The notes beneath the pieces were generated by a model, which had not been told where the DNA came from, did no database searches, and saw only the letters and a program-made list of their open reading frames with translations. From assembly GCF_025917315.1 (NCBI RefSeq), contig NZ_CP080627.1, positions 3,534,001 to 3,598,000 on the forward strand: a stretch of 64,000 bases of DNA. The letters are read 5' to 3'. The DNA is from Halomonas qaidamensis (GTDB lineage Bacteria; Pseudomonadota; Gammaproteobacteria; Pseudomonadales; Halomonadaceae). Below are positions 54,154 through 62,845 of the stretch, in pieces (the first letter of the stretch is position 1; every line of letters starts with the position of its first letter). The translations under genes and the position numbers were made by a program.

Positions 54154-55929
54154 GTGACCGTTTCTCTCAAACAATGCAGAACCTTTAGCTTCCCGGATGG
54201 CACCCTTAAAAACGAAGCTGAGCGCTTGGTCGTTTGGTGGTATGGGCCTATCGAAAAAAATACCCGCTCAGAAAGCGTCCCTAAAATTTATGTATTTTTC
54301 AGGCCTATTGATCAAAATAACAATTTAGGGGACGTGACTGATCGAACAACGGTCTTAACACATGTCGGACTAATGAGGATCGGTTCCGTCTGGGAAAAGG
54401 GGGTGAGCAACTCTCGCATCGCGTTTGATGAGAGAACATTCCCCGTTTCATTTTCTCCAGGCGGCTGGCGGATAGTCTCTCTAGATGACTTACGCAAAGC
54501 AGGGCGCAGCCTCTATACCTCCTTTCATGATGAATACTATTTGCCACTGGACAGAGAGCAAAGATCGTACCTGATCGAATTTGACCTTCCAGATGGCAAA
54601 CACTTGCTCATCCCTTGCACAGAATTTTTTACTCGCGTTTACGGCCGATCTTCTGAAATCAAGCGAGTGCTCGCCACTTACCCTTGGGAAGAAGTCAAAA
54701 AACGTCTTTATCGACCGCTTAATGCGCCTGCCTCCCCAGGTACGTGGCCTGTCAAATTTACATATCGTGTTCATAAACACGATGCCATTTTCCTCGCGCA
54801 TATGCTGTACGATCCCTATGCGGAGCAGGCTGCCAGAAAAATTTATTCGCAGCTTGAAGCCCGTTTCCCCGAAGACAGGATACTTTTTGAGGCCACTCCT
54901 TGGTTTCAGGGAAGCGGGGAACTCTCTGTTTCTGGCGTTCCGATTGATGGTGGCGACACATTTCTAGGGTTACAGATATTAGGCTGTACGCAGCCCGACG
55001 GTGCCACGATCCATCGCGAAAGAGAGAAGTCAGCGACAGTATCAGCCGCCGATGGCGATGATGCTCCCACTCAATTTCCCTATCATCAGCTTCAAGACAT
55101 CCCCGATGTCATTGACCTGACGGATGATGAAGAGCCCGACCATGGCTCTTCTTGGCTAGACCTTACTGAGGACGAATTCGTTATTTTGGGTAAGCCTCGT
55201 GCCGTCTTGGATAAGCGCTATACCCGGAAAAACGTGCCCGATACACGAGGCGTCCCCATTCCTGGCGACGAAACGATTTTCTCCACCGGAGAGCCCTATG
55301 GGTCAGGTAAGGGAGTGGGACAAGCGTCTATTCACGCCCCCATTACACTAGAGTCGCAGGGCTTTCTACGTGATATGTGGAACGCGCTTCTTTACCTACA
55401 ATCGGCCTATCCGACGGCGATACATAGCATTAGCTGGTTTACCTTTGAAGACGGCTTCAGCACTTCCCCTGATCCTCGATTAATTAGCCTCGAACCCTTC
55501 GGAATAGACGATGATGTAGAAACGTCCGTGGTCAATTGGGTCTATATGGATACTCATACGAAGGTTCTTCGCGGTGTACTCGTTATCAAGGTGCATGTGT
55601 TAGATCAAGCGCTTTATCTCATGGAACTCCAGCGACGCCCTCCGAAGCCCAGAAAGGACGGTAGAGAGGAAGGGGCAAAACCTCCGTCCTACAAAGGTTT
55701 AGTATTCACGCTGGATCACCAAGGCAGCTTAGAACACTGGTTGCGCCAAGTGCTGTCTAACGTGCGGCACGTTGAAGGTGTCGTTCAAAAACTCGTTCGT
55801 CACTGCCCAGGTTTCGCCGATACATTCAAGCACCCGAAAGCCAAAAATGAGAACGTTCCCGGCGAAGCTTCCGTGCTGAATGCTTTTAGCAAGGTCGGTA
55901 TAATGCGAGCTGACCTAACAGGGCACTAG
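54154..55929 (+). CDS. TnsE-like transposition protein (tentative)
   Basis: The 591-residue protein resembles Tn7 TnsE in layout as I remember that family: an N-terminal beta-rich region, a KHLLIPCTEFFTRVYGRSSE block near residue 150, a helix-rich FLAHMLYDPYAEQAARKIY block, an acidic low-complexity linker (about 290-350) and a C-terminal domain with VHVLDQALYLMELQRRP and YKGLVFTLDHQGSLEHWL. TnsE directs Tn7 to replicating DNA such as conjugal plasmids. Start is GTG at 54154 with a weak site; no ATG fits. No tnsA, tnsB or tnsC lies beside it. Identification is by pattern only. Confidence 0.5.
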   Translation: MTVSLKQCRTFSFPDGTLKNEAERLVVWWYGPIEKNTRSESVPKIYVFFRPIDQNNNLGDVTDRTTVLTHVGLMRIGSVWEKGVSNSRIAFDERTFPVSFSPGGWRIVSLDDLRKAGRSLYTSFHDEYYLPLDREQRSYLIEFDLPDGKHLLIPCTEFFTRVYGRSSEIKRVLATYPWEEVKKRLYRPLNAPASPGTWPVKFTYRVHKHDAIFLAHMLYDPYAEQAARKIYSQLEARFPEDRILFEATPWFQGSGELSVSGVPIDGGDTFLGLQILGCTQPDGATIHREREKSATVSAADGDDAPTQFPYHQLQDIPDVIDLTDDEEPDHGSSWLDLTEDEFVILGKPRAVLDKRYTRKNVPDTRGVPIPGDETIFSTGEPYGSGKGVGQASIHAPITLESQGFLRDMWNALLYLQSAYPTAIHSISWFTFEDGFSTSPDPRLISLEPFGIDDDVETSVVNWVYMDTHTKVLRGVLVIKVHVLDQALYLMELQRRPPKPRKDGREEGAKPPSYKGLVFTLDHQGSLEHWLRQVLSNVRHVEGVVQKLVRHCPGFADTFKHPKAKNENVPGEASVLNAFSKVGIMRADLTGH

Positions 55930-55945
55930 CTATATGAGGCACGTT

Positions 55946-56053
55946 ATGAATAAAGCCAGTATAGCGGCAAAGACAACCGGACTGAGCAATCGAAAGTTGC
56001 TCATTAATCGCTTTTGGCGCTTTGCGACTAGCATTCAGGACAGCTCAGACTGA
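55946..56053 (+). CDS. Possible small protein or leader (35 residues)
   Basis: A short frame with a good GAGG site six bases before its ATG follows the TnsE-like gene by 16 bp. The peptide is basic (NRKLLINRFWRF). A perfect 6-bp hairpin (GAGCAA / TTGCTC) lies inside it near 55985-56003. It may be a real small gene or just leader sequence of the next gene, which starts 50 bp later. Confidence 0.3.
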   Translation: MNKASIAAKTTGLSNRKLLINRFWRFATSIQDSSD

Positions 56054-56102
56054 CACAGCGCTAGACAATTCATCAAAAATTCAAACTGATAGGGCGATTA
56101 TA

Positions 56103-56798
56103 ATGGGTGACTTATACATCTCTTCTGTAGAAAAGGAAGCCTTAAAAAACATCGATTCCGACGAGCTAGACCTAGCCATCAGAGAGTGTGTCCGAAGCGT
56201 AGAGCCAAGTCAGCTCTACCGATTTAATTTAGAAAGTTGCGGCTTATATGTTTCAAACAAGTTAAGAGACTTTCAAAATTCAATTGATTCACACAGTCGG
56301 GCCAAGTCTTCTAAAAAACGTGATGAAACAGATTACTTAATGCGGCGGGCTGCTGACGATCTAGCACATGCGGTTCAGCAGATGCAGCAACGGATGGAAG
56401 AAGAAGAGAAAGACAACCTGCTGTTTCAAGTCGATGACCGTATCCTCCAACCCTTTCATTACAGTGATCGTCTGGAAGTGCGACTTGGGTACCAATGGCG
56501 TAAAAATACGGCGGATGATTGGACATATGGCACCATCACGTTCCTCTACACACCTGATCTTAGCCCCGATTACAGCTTTCCATTACCTAAGCGAAAGCCC
56601 AGTGCTTCGAAACTGGCACAGGAGCGTCAAGAAAAACTACGGCGTGAATGGGAACACCTTAAATTGTTAAGCCTTCACTCCCTAAGAAATTTTTTCAGAG
56701 AGGGAGGCGTCGGTAGTGACATCCCTAAAACCTACCATGTGACATTAGATACCTATGGTCGCGGGCTCAATAACTTCAGCGCGAATTTTTGGCGCTAA
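56103..56798 (+). CDS. Unknown coiled-coil-containing protein
   Basis: I do not recognise this 231-residue protein. The region about 75-110 is highly charged and helical (AVQQMQQRMEEEEKDN) and likely coiled coil. A beta-rich central part (LEVRLGYQWRKN, WTYGTITFLYTPDL) follows, then another helix-rich stretch about 160-195. No transmembrane segment. The ATG at 56103 has an AGGG site. It may be cotranscribed with the TnsE-like gene 173 bp upstream, with no clear terminator between, so a partnership is possible. Confidence 0.6.
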   Translation: MGDLYISSVEKEALKNIDSDELDLAIRECVRSVEPSQLYRFNLESCGLYVSNKLRDFQNSIDSHSRAKSSKKRDETDYLMRRAADDLAHAVQQMQQRMEEEEKDNLLFQVDDRILQPFHYSDRLEVRLGYQWRKNTADDWTYGTITFLYTPDLSPDYSFPLPKRKPSASKLAQERQEKLRREWEHLKLLSLHSLRNFFREGGVGSDIPKTYHVTLDTYGRGLNNFSANFWR

Positions 56799-57042
56799 AG
56801 CCCCCTGTGAGGCAATGGTAATTTGGCTTTTCTTACACCGTGCAAAACCAGGCTCTGTCTGAAAAGTGCCTGCGCTAGACAATACGGCGTTAAAAATTGG
56901 CTCAGAATACTCATTTACGTACATCAGGGACTGTTTTTTATCCTATGCTGTCTAGCAAAGAAGAATAAGTGAATACAAAACCTATACCGCCGTGACTCAT
57001 CTAACATTCGACTCCTCAAGAACTTACTAATGGTAATGAGAT

Positions 57043-57255
57043 ATGCTTAGTGCTGATGACTCAAAGCAGGAAATTACAATCGCCATCTGGAGGGCGGCTA
57101 TAGCGCTGTTTGATGGGGAACGAACTGCAGCGGACAAGTGGTTACACAGTGAAGCCATTGGGCTAGGTTGGAAGCGTCCCATTGATGTTATGCAGGAGGA
57201 CGCTCAGCAGGTGCTGGATCTGATTACGAGGATAGACAGAGGCGTTTACACATAA
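57043..57255 (+). CDS. Orphan MbcA/ParS/Xre-type antitoxin C-terminal domain (DUF2384)
   Basis: The 70-residue protein matches the toxin-binding C-terminal domain of Xre/MbcA/ParS antitoxins, with ALFDGERTAADKWLHSEAIGLGW, then RPIDVM and a C-terminal RIDRGVYT. Full antitoxins are longer and have a helix-turn-helix; that part is absent here. No RES or other partner toxin is next to it. It may be a fragment or a stand-alone decoy antitoxin. Confidence 0.7.
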   Translation: MLSADDSKQEITIAIWRAAIALFDGERTAADKWLHSEAIGLGWKRPIDVMQEDAQQVLDLITRIDRGVYT

Positions 57256-57490
57256 CCTCGCTATTCTGCGGTGACTTGATCATGGTTTTTAGCCGCTTCC
57301 AGTAATTCTGCTTAGGAGTTGGATCATTTTCAGGATAGCTATTGATGTCTTTATGCCTTAACTCGAAAGATGCCTATTCCATTTTCAGTGTGTTACCGCC
57401 CTATGTTGCACCACCTTTTCTAACCCTGGACAACCGACCAACTACTAAATCACCAAATACCTTAAATATCATAAGCTTATTTAATTATCT
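57256..57490. other. Gap without recognised gene
   Basis: This A+T-rich gap between the DUF2384 gene and the convergent small gene shows no open frame of note, RNA gene or clear terminator. Confidence 0.5.
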
Positions 57491-57757
57491 TCAATTATCT
57501 TTGAAAGGATAATTGCGTACGAGATCTGAGCAATCTGATTCGTTTTCCAGCGCCGATAATCGATCTTTCAACATTTCACGAATTACCTTCCCTATTGCAA
57601 ACCGCTCTTCCTGCGTTAGGCATATGTTGACGTTAGCAGTGGACACACTCAACTGTGAGGGTTGCCATTGCTGGTCGAGTGCGTCCCGGGTGTCCTTTAT
57701 AGCCTCATCTAATCCCATGCCGCCCAAGCCTGCGAGGATGTTCTCGTGTCGCATCAT
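57491..57757 (-). CDS. Small hypothetical protein
   Basis: An 88-residue protein (from the ATG at 57757; GAGG site about 9 bp upstream) with a helical C-terminus (EERFAIGKVIREMLKDRLSALEN). I do not recognise it. It is divergent from the frameshifted gene at 57863, and the 105 bp between them should hold both promoters; a TATAAT at 57824-57829 points to the right. Confidence 0.45.
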   Translation of the reverse strand: MMRHENILAGLGGMGLDEAIKDTRDALDQQWQPSQLSVSTANVNICLTQEERFAIGKVIREMLKDRLSALENESDCSDLVRNYPFKDN

Positions 57758-57862
57758 GGCCACTCACCTCTTGTTCATACTTGTTTAACGTAGTGATAAC
57801 CGTTGATTAACTATGTTTAAAGCTATAATAGTGTTTACCCTAATATAGACAACCTTTTAGCC

Positions 57863-58089
57863 ATGGCTCTCCGCAAAATCAGCGATCTAAACCCGTATTC
57901 ACAGGGGATAACGTAATCGAATGGCAATCGCCGAGCGGAACACGATACCGCTATGAGCGCGACCGCTGCGCCGTTGGTCAGGAAATAATACCTGGCAGCG
58001 AGACTTACGACTGGCACGTTCTGGCACAGAGCGATGTCACCCATGCCAAACGCCGCGTGTTTGAGCAAATCAACCAAGATGGATTCTAA
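57863..58089 (+). pseudogene. Small gene with a frameshift at a G run
   Basis: The frame from the ATG at 57863 (MALRKISDLNPYSQ) stops after 17 codons, but right after a GGGG at 57904-57907 the next frame continues with DNVIEWQSPSGTRYRYERD and ends with AKRRVFEQINQDGF at 58089. One extra G would join them into a coherent 75-residue protein. It may be a true mutation, a phase-variable tract or a sequencing error. Family unknown. Confidence 0.5.
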
Positions 58090-58509
58090 TACCCGCCCCA
58101 AGTCACTTATGATTTCCATATCCCTCTTCGCAAAGCGCTTATGTTTGAGAGCAGTGGTTTTAGCGATAAAGCTTACAGCTTGCCAGCGTCCTGCTTTATC
58201 CTGAATCCGACGGGGTAATTCTGCCTTCTAAGAGAAAGTGTTGAACTAGTCACTGGCCTTTATTGCTGCCAAATAGGTTAGCGACACACATGTCGCCTAC
58301 AACTTTTGGATTCACTGCATAGCGGATTGTTGTAAGCCATTGCTTACAGATACTGTGGTCGATTACTTACATAAACATAGTTTGATACACGCTAGGGTAT
58401 AGGTGTGACGCCCAGGATCGCCGCTTTAAGCATGCCGTATGCGTTACATCAGGGATGTTGAGTATTAGAAGTAAAGAGAGGCAGGTATGCCAGGGATGGC
58501 ATATCGATT
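58090..58509. other. 420-bp gap with an inverted repeat
   Basis: No gene is supported here. It contains a perfect dyad TGTAAGC-CATT-GCTTACA at 58331-58348, which could be an operator or a short RNA hairpin. The umuC stop lies at its right edge, on the minus strand. Confidence 0.5.
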
Positions 58510-59784
58510 CTATGTTTTAGCGACTGCAAGCTCTTCCCATCTGGTTGTATAGCGTGGTGTGCGGTGCTCGCAACGTAATTCCCAAGCGTTTTGTTTGCGG
58601 GGCATACCAAGACGGACGGTATTTTTTCCGTGCTCGCGATTAAGCTTGTCGAGGGTGGCCATCAATTTTTCATTACGAGCACGCTTCTCATCGCTGATCG
58701 GCTCCGCGAGCAACCCTAGTTGTTCATTGTCATGGTCGCACAGATCCATGAGCATAATCCCACATTTTTGGTACCAGATGTCTTTTTTAAAAACTCTCTC
58801 TAGACCTGCCATGGCAGATTTAATGAGCTCGCGGCTGTCATCGGTGGGGTGAGGTAGCGGAATTACTAAACGCTTACTGTAGCTCGGCAAATCTTGCCGA
58901 AAGCGATTGGTGTGAACAAACACCATCAACGCCTGCGCCAAGCCGTTTTGTCGTCGTAGCTTTTCACCAGCGCGTGAAGCGTGGGCTCGCAGGGCTTCAC
59001 GCAGATCGGTTTTGTCCGTCGTGAGTCGACCAAAAGAGCGGGACACCATGATCTGTTTTTTTGGTTGGCTCATGTCGTCCAGCGATATGCAGTTTTCGCC
59101 CCTCAACTCATAAACCAGACGTTCCATGACCACACTGAAATGGCGCCGTAAATGCTTAGGGCTGGCGGTGCGCAGCTGCCAAGCATTCTCTATGCCTAGG
59201 GTATGAAGCCGCGCTGCACTGCGACCTGCTACCCCCCATATCTCATTAACGGGTAGCTGTTCCAAGAAGGCACGCGTGTCGTTGCTATTAGGGTCCATCA
59301 TGGCCACGCCATTGAACATACTTTCTTTTTTAGCGCGATGGTTGGCAATTTTTGCCAATGTTTTGCTAGTGCTCAGGCCAACGCTAACTGGGATCCCTGT
59401 ATCCCGCCTTACTTGCTGTCGCATCACTTGGCATCGTTCTTCCAACGTGTCCGCTTCAAAGCCCTCAAACGATAGAAATGACTCGTCAATGCTATATACA
59501 TCAACGTGAGGCGTATGCTGTGAGAGAACGTCTGTTACGCGACTACTCATGTCACCGTAAAGCGCATAATTTGAGCTGAGCAAAGTGCATTTTCGGCGTA
59601 TATGGGGATCAATCTGATGGGCAGGCATTCCCATTGCCACACCTAAGCTTTTGATTTCTTGCGAACGCGCGACGACGCAACCGTCGTTATTCGACATAAC
59701 GCCGACAGCCTCGCCTTCGAGCCTCGGGTTAAAAACCCGCTCGCAGGATACATAGAAATTATTGCAGTCTACTAACCCAATCAT
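58510..59784 (-). CDS. umuC: DNA polymerase V catalytic subunit UmuC
   Basis: UmuC is a Y-family polymerase that copies past DNA lesions during the SOS response. The 424-residue protein is normal in length, with the first metal-binding Asp6 in LVDCNNFYVSCE and the catalytic pair Asp100-Glu101 in YSIDESFLSFEG. The C-terminal little-finger and UmuC-type tail are present. It overlaps umuD by 4 bp. Its place in a mobile island is common for plasmid and island-borne umuDC genes. Confidence 0.95.
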   Translation of the reverse strand: MIGLVDCNNFYVSCERVFNPRLEGEAVGVMSNNDGCVVARSQEIKSLGVAMGMPAHQIDPHIRRKCTLLSSNYALYGDMSSRVTDVLSQHTPHVDVYSIDESFLSFEGFEADTLEERCQVMRQQVRRDTGIPVSVGLSTSKTLAKIANHRAKKESMFNGVAMMDPNSNDTRAFLEQLPVNEIWGVAGRSAARLHTLGIENAWQLRTASPKHLRRHFSVVMERLVYELRGENCISLDDMSQPKKQIMVSRSFGRLTTDKTDLREALRAHASRAGEKLRRQNGLAQALMVFVHTNRFRQDLPSYSKRLVIPLPHPTDDSRELIKSAMAGLERVFKKDIWYQKCGIMLMDLCDHDNEQLGLLAEPISDEKRARNEKLMATLDKLNREHGKNTVRLGMPRKQNAWELRCEHRTPRYTTRWEELAVAKT

Positions 59785-60230
59785 ATGGCGAAACCGGGTG
59801 CTAGCGAACTGATGCTATGAGTCACCACCCCCCAATTGTGACAATCATGTCCAGAGAGGGGAATTGGCTTAAACTCTGGGTTAGAAGCCACCAGATACGG
59901 CCGACTGCCCATAATGCTTAGTTTCTTACATGTCAGCTCGCCGTCAACGCTCATGATCACTATATGTCCCGGCTGAGGGTTGAGGGACCGATCGACAATT
60001 AACAGCGCATTATCTTTAATGCCATCGTCTTCCATGGAAGTGCCTTTAGCGCGTAAAAAGAACGTTGCGCTAGGGTGCTTAATCAGATGGGCAATAAGAT
60101 CTAATTCAACCTCAATATAATCGTCGGCGGGACTGGGAAAACCAGCTCGGACTTCACCGGCAGCTAAAGGTAGCCGGAGCGGTCGAGCCATGGTGTCTAC
60201 GCGCCCGAGGATGGTGAAATGCATACTCAT
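59781..60230 (-). CDS. umuD: UmuD (self-cleaving subunit of DNA polymerase V)
   Basis: UmuD cuts itself in the presence of RecA filaments to activate polymerase V. The 149-residue protein has a cleavage site Ala29-Gly30 (in EVRAGFPSPADDY), the nucleophile Ser65 in KGTSMEDDG and the Lys pair at 102-103 (ELTCKKL). It starts at 60230, overlapping the small upstream gene by 4 bp. It belongs to the operon with a LexA box at 60470-60485. Confidence 0.94.
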   Translation of the reverse strand: MSMHFTILGRVDTMARPLRLPLAAGEVRAGFPSPADDYIEVELDLIAHLIKHPSATFFLRAKGTSMEDDGIKDNALLIVDRSLNPQPGHIVIMSVDGELTCKKLSIMGSRPYLVASNPEFKPIPLSGHDCHNWGVVTHSISSLAPGFAI

Positions 60231-60451
60231 GCCATGCTCTCCAGGACACGCCATGTGCTAGGTATATGCCCCTCAGTATTTTCAAGAGGTGTGAGCGGCA
60301 CGTCCTTTTCTGCACACATGCCCGTCAACAGTCGCGCCAATCCCTCCGTCAAATCATCAGGTAGGAGATGAAGTTCTCCGATGATAGCTGGCTGAACGTG
60401 TGGGCTACTGACTGAACGCGGGCCAAGCTGTAGATAGGTTTTCATTGACAT
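60227..60451 (-). CDS. Small leading gene of the umuDC operon
   Basis: This 74-residue protein is translated just before UmuD: its stop overlaps the umuD start by 4 bp and its own ATG has an AAGGAGG site. I do not recognise the family. It lies directly behind the LexA box, so it is induced with umuDC. It may regulate or assist polymerase V. Confidence 0.65.
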   Translation of the reverse strand: MSMKTYLQLGPRSVSSPHVQPAIIGELHLLPDDLTEGLARLLTGMCAEKDVPLTPLENTEGHIPSTWRVLESMA

Positions 60452-60469
60452 AAGTGCCTCCTTAAATAG

Positions 60470-60485
60470 CTGTCTTTATATACAG
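60470..60485 (-). promoter_or_regulatory. LexA box of the umuDC operon
   Basis: CTGTCTTTATATACAG fits the CTGT-N8-ACAG SOS box. It lies about 19 bp upstream of the first gene of the small gene-umuD-umuC operon, so LexA would block it until DNA damage. Confidence 0.88.
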
Positions 60486-60656
60486 CACCTGGGAGAGACA
60501 ATAAGCGATGAACCCGGTTAATCGCAAGCACTCTTCTTAATTCGTTGGCCTGAACGTGTTGGTAAAACCAGCATACTTGGGTGGTTGCTGGGCGGAGGCA
60601 CCGCGTTTTGGTGCGTATGCTGACGCGCATGGCCAATTCTCGACTATCCTGCAGCT

Positions 60657-61313
60657 ATGTGCGGTCGATTTGCTTTATTCACCCCCGTAAGTGAGCTGAC
60701 CAACAAGGTCGGTGCAGTTATGCCAGAGCGTGAGATACACCCGCGCTACAATGTGGCACCTGGTACCTGGGTCGCGAGCATACGGCAGGCTTCTGAAGAT
60801 TCAGCTCCTACGCTTGAGGAAATGTGGTGGGGATTTCGTCCATCGTGGGCTAAAGGAAAAGGCACGCAGCCTATAAATGCCCGTGTAGAAACCGTGGCGA
60901 CGAATAACTATTTCAAATCGGCATTTGCTAAGCACCGGTGCCTTGTACTCGCTGACGGGTGGTACGAGTGGATCAAGAACTCATCCCCCAAACAGCCTCA
61001 TTACCTGTGCCGACGGGACAGAGAGCCATTGTACTTCGCGGCTGTTTACGCAGAACGGGATGATGGAGGTCTAGGATGTGCCATTCTGACCGAGCAGGCC
61101 CGAGGCAGTGCTGCCGATGTGCACGACAGGATGCCGTTGATTTTGGACGACGATAGTCTTGAACACTGGCTTGCTCCTGACCTGACGCATAAAGAGACAA
61201 TCCACAGCATGGTGCGGCATATCGATGCGGGACTCGTCGAACATTGGTCGGTTAGCACAGCTGTTAACAAACCTTCCGAGGGCCAAGGTGACGAGCTGAT
61301 CAATCCTCTCTAG
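60657..61313 (+). CDS. SRAP-family abasic-site protein (YedK/HMCES-like)
   Basis: SRAP proteins form a crosslink to abasic sites in single-stranded DNA and protect it. The 218-residue protein has all key residues: catalytic Cys2 after the initiator Met (MCGRF), Asn32 in PRYNVAPG, Glu104 in GWYEW and His156 in VHDRMP. It is divergent from umuDC, with the LexA box between them. YedK in E. coli is not essential; here it may work with polymerase V during damage. The ribosome binding site is poor. Confidence 0.93.
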   Translation: MCGRFALFTPVSELTNKVGAVMPEREIHPRYNVAPGTWVASIRQASEDSAPTLEEMWWGFRPSWAKGKGTQPINARVETVATNNYFKSAFAKHRCLVLADGWYEWIKNSSPKQPHYLCRRDREPLYFAAVYAERDDGGLGCAILTEQARGSAADVHDRMPLILDDDSLEHWLAPDLTHKETIHSMVRHIDAGLVEHWSVSTAVNKPSEGQGDELINPL

Positions 61314-61374
61314 CGTTCCTCTGCTCAAGGTTGGCAGATTTTCACCAGCCCTTTTTCTATCCGCTAGGCTGGAT

Positions 61375-61788
61375 TTGGTTAATGAGCTGCACCAAGGCAC
61401 ATTTTCAGACGAGGCGAGCTTAGTACTGGCACCAAACGGCTTTGAGGCTGAGCAGTTACGCAGTGGATACGTGGTCATGACACTGGTGGAGCAGAGCGCT
61501 CTGGAACAATTATTCGCTGACTCGCGCAGCGTAGATGATATGTTGATGAACTTGAAGCCTAGTGCGCGCGCCATCGATGTATTTGCATACGATGATGGTT
61601 ACTTGGGGCCAACATTAAAGGCTGCTTTTCACCTGCCTGGCCAGCAATTGAACAGGTTGAGGAATAAGGTGGAGCAAGCCCGGTTGAGGATTTTTTACGT
61701 AACGGAGTTATGTAGTCAACTACGCGCTTTAGAGTGGGGCATGATAGGGATAAAGACTTGGGCGGCAATTGCATGCCTAGTAACTTGA
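61375..61788 (+). CDS. Hypothetical protein, TTG start or fragment
   Basis: A 137-codon frame with a coherent protein (SLVLAPNGFEAEQLRSG, VIDVFAYDDGYLGP-like block, ending CSQLRALEWGMIGIKTW). No ATG occurs before codon 35, and the frame stays open upstream into the SRAP gene region; the TTG at 61375 is the only plausible start. It may be a truncated gene. Not recognised. Its end overlaps the convergent membrane protein gene by 12 bp. Confidence 0.45.
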   Translation: MVNELHQGTFSDEASLVLAPNGFEAEQLRSGYVVMTLVEQSALEQLFADSRSVDDMLMNLKPSARAIDVFAYDDGYLGPTLKAAFHLPGQQLNRLRNKVEQARLRIFYVTELCSQLRALEWGMIGIKTWAAIACLVT

Positions 61789-62406
61789 ATTTTCACCCAC
61801 AAGCTCGGCAATAACGGAAGAAATAAATGCCCCTTTTTTATCTTCAGGCATTCCTTGGTAAATTACTCCACCTACTATGACGGCAAAAATTATAGCGGCA
61901 AAGACACCAGAGAAACCATTCCATTGCCACTTTACAACTCTCGGAAGAGCTTTTTCACATGGAGTTTGTTTAACCTTTGCAACAAACTCTGTCACAGCTT
62001 TTTTGCGCTCCTTGTCTATCTCTTTCTTTTGCTGACCTTTCAATCGGCTAAGCTCATCAGCTTGTCTTCTTCGATCCTCAGTGCGCTTTTTTTCAACCGA
62101 GGCAACTTGATGTTCATATTCTTCCCTTACCTCCTCTTCAATAGCCTCAGACAATTCCTGCAACAGGATCCCAGCTCTCTCACGATAACCCTCTAGCATA
62201 GACCGGCTATTCACAGCGTTTTGGTGAAATGTACTGACCTCAGCAACTATCTCTTCTTCCGATAAACCTTGCTCACGCTTTGTTTTAGCAATATCGGCTT
62301 TATTTGCTTTATACAATGCGTAAGCCACCAAGCCTTGAATGTCAGCACTTCTATCTTCTACAAGCTCATCGAAAACCCATCTCTTCCCTTGCGAACTATG
62401 CTCCAT
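61777..62406 (-). CDS. Membrane-anchored coiled-coil protein of a two-gene operon
   Basis: The 209-residue protein has an N-terminal segment with ADIQGLVAYALYKANKADIAK (about 21-41), a long charged helix likely to be coiled coil (about 75-145) and a C-terminal transmembrane helix (about 168-187), with no signal peptide. I have seen similar layouts in island and prophage proteins, but know no function. It follows a 68-residue gene by 22 bp. The region is notably A+T-rich. A small partner with a membrane effector is the layout of many toxin-antitoxin and abortive-infection systems, which is inference. Confidence 0.65.
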   Translation of the reverse strand: MEHSSQGKRWVFDELVEDRSADIQGLVAYALYKANKADIAKTKREQGLSEEEIVAEVSTFHQNAVNSRSMLEGYRERAGILLQELSEAIEEEVREEYEHQVASVEKKRTEDRRRQADELSRLKGQQKKEIDKERKKAVTEFVAKVKQTPCEKALPRVVKWQWNGFSGVFAAIIFAVIVGGVIYQGMPEDKKGAFISSVIAELVGENSSY

Positions 62407-62428
62407 CTTAACACCTTGTTATTTACTA

Positions 62429-62635
62429 TTATTTGGAGGAGCATTTTTCAGAAGCATTCAGAATAAGCTTAGAGAAGCGATTTACAGCTTTCTGAATCTC
62501 CTCATCAGAAAACTTGTGAGACCTCTTTTCGCTAGGTATTGTTCGGTAATTTACTATTTCCACATTTTTCACTGCCTTGTTAACCACTGCTTTGTGTTGC
62601 TTTTCCGTCATTTTGGGCAGTACTGTCACATTCAT
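62429..62635 (-). CDS. Small partner gene of the coiled-coil membrane protein
   Basis: This 68-residue basic protein has no recognised domain; the C-terminal half is helical (FSDEEIQKAVNRFSKLI). It has an AGAGGTG site and precedes the membrane protein gene by 22 bp on the same strand. It may control or neutralise that protein. Confidence 0.55.
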   Translation of the reverse strand: MNVTVLPKMTEKQHKAVVNKAVKNVEIVNYRTIPSEKRSHKFSDEEIQKAVNRFSKLILNASEKCSSK

Positions 62636-62845
62636 AACATCACCTCTTGTAGGAGGTTGCAGCTACATAACACCATAGCCAAATTTTGCTGAGTATACAC
62701 ACGTGCTTTCTTTAGTAAAGCAGACAATTTAAGAAATGTCAGCCCTCCGGGCTCTCACCTCCGATTCTATGCTCACAAACCTCGTAGTGACTGCATGTCG
62801 ACCCTGGACGAGTAACTGACAATTCATTTTTAGGAGGTTTAGCCC

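Noticed and set aside
57835..58119. Minus-strand frame of 94 codons
   Set aside because: It is opposite the frameshifted plus-strand gene, whose protein reads more naturally.
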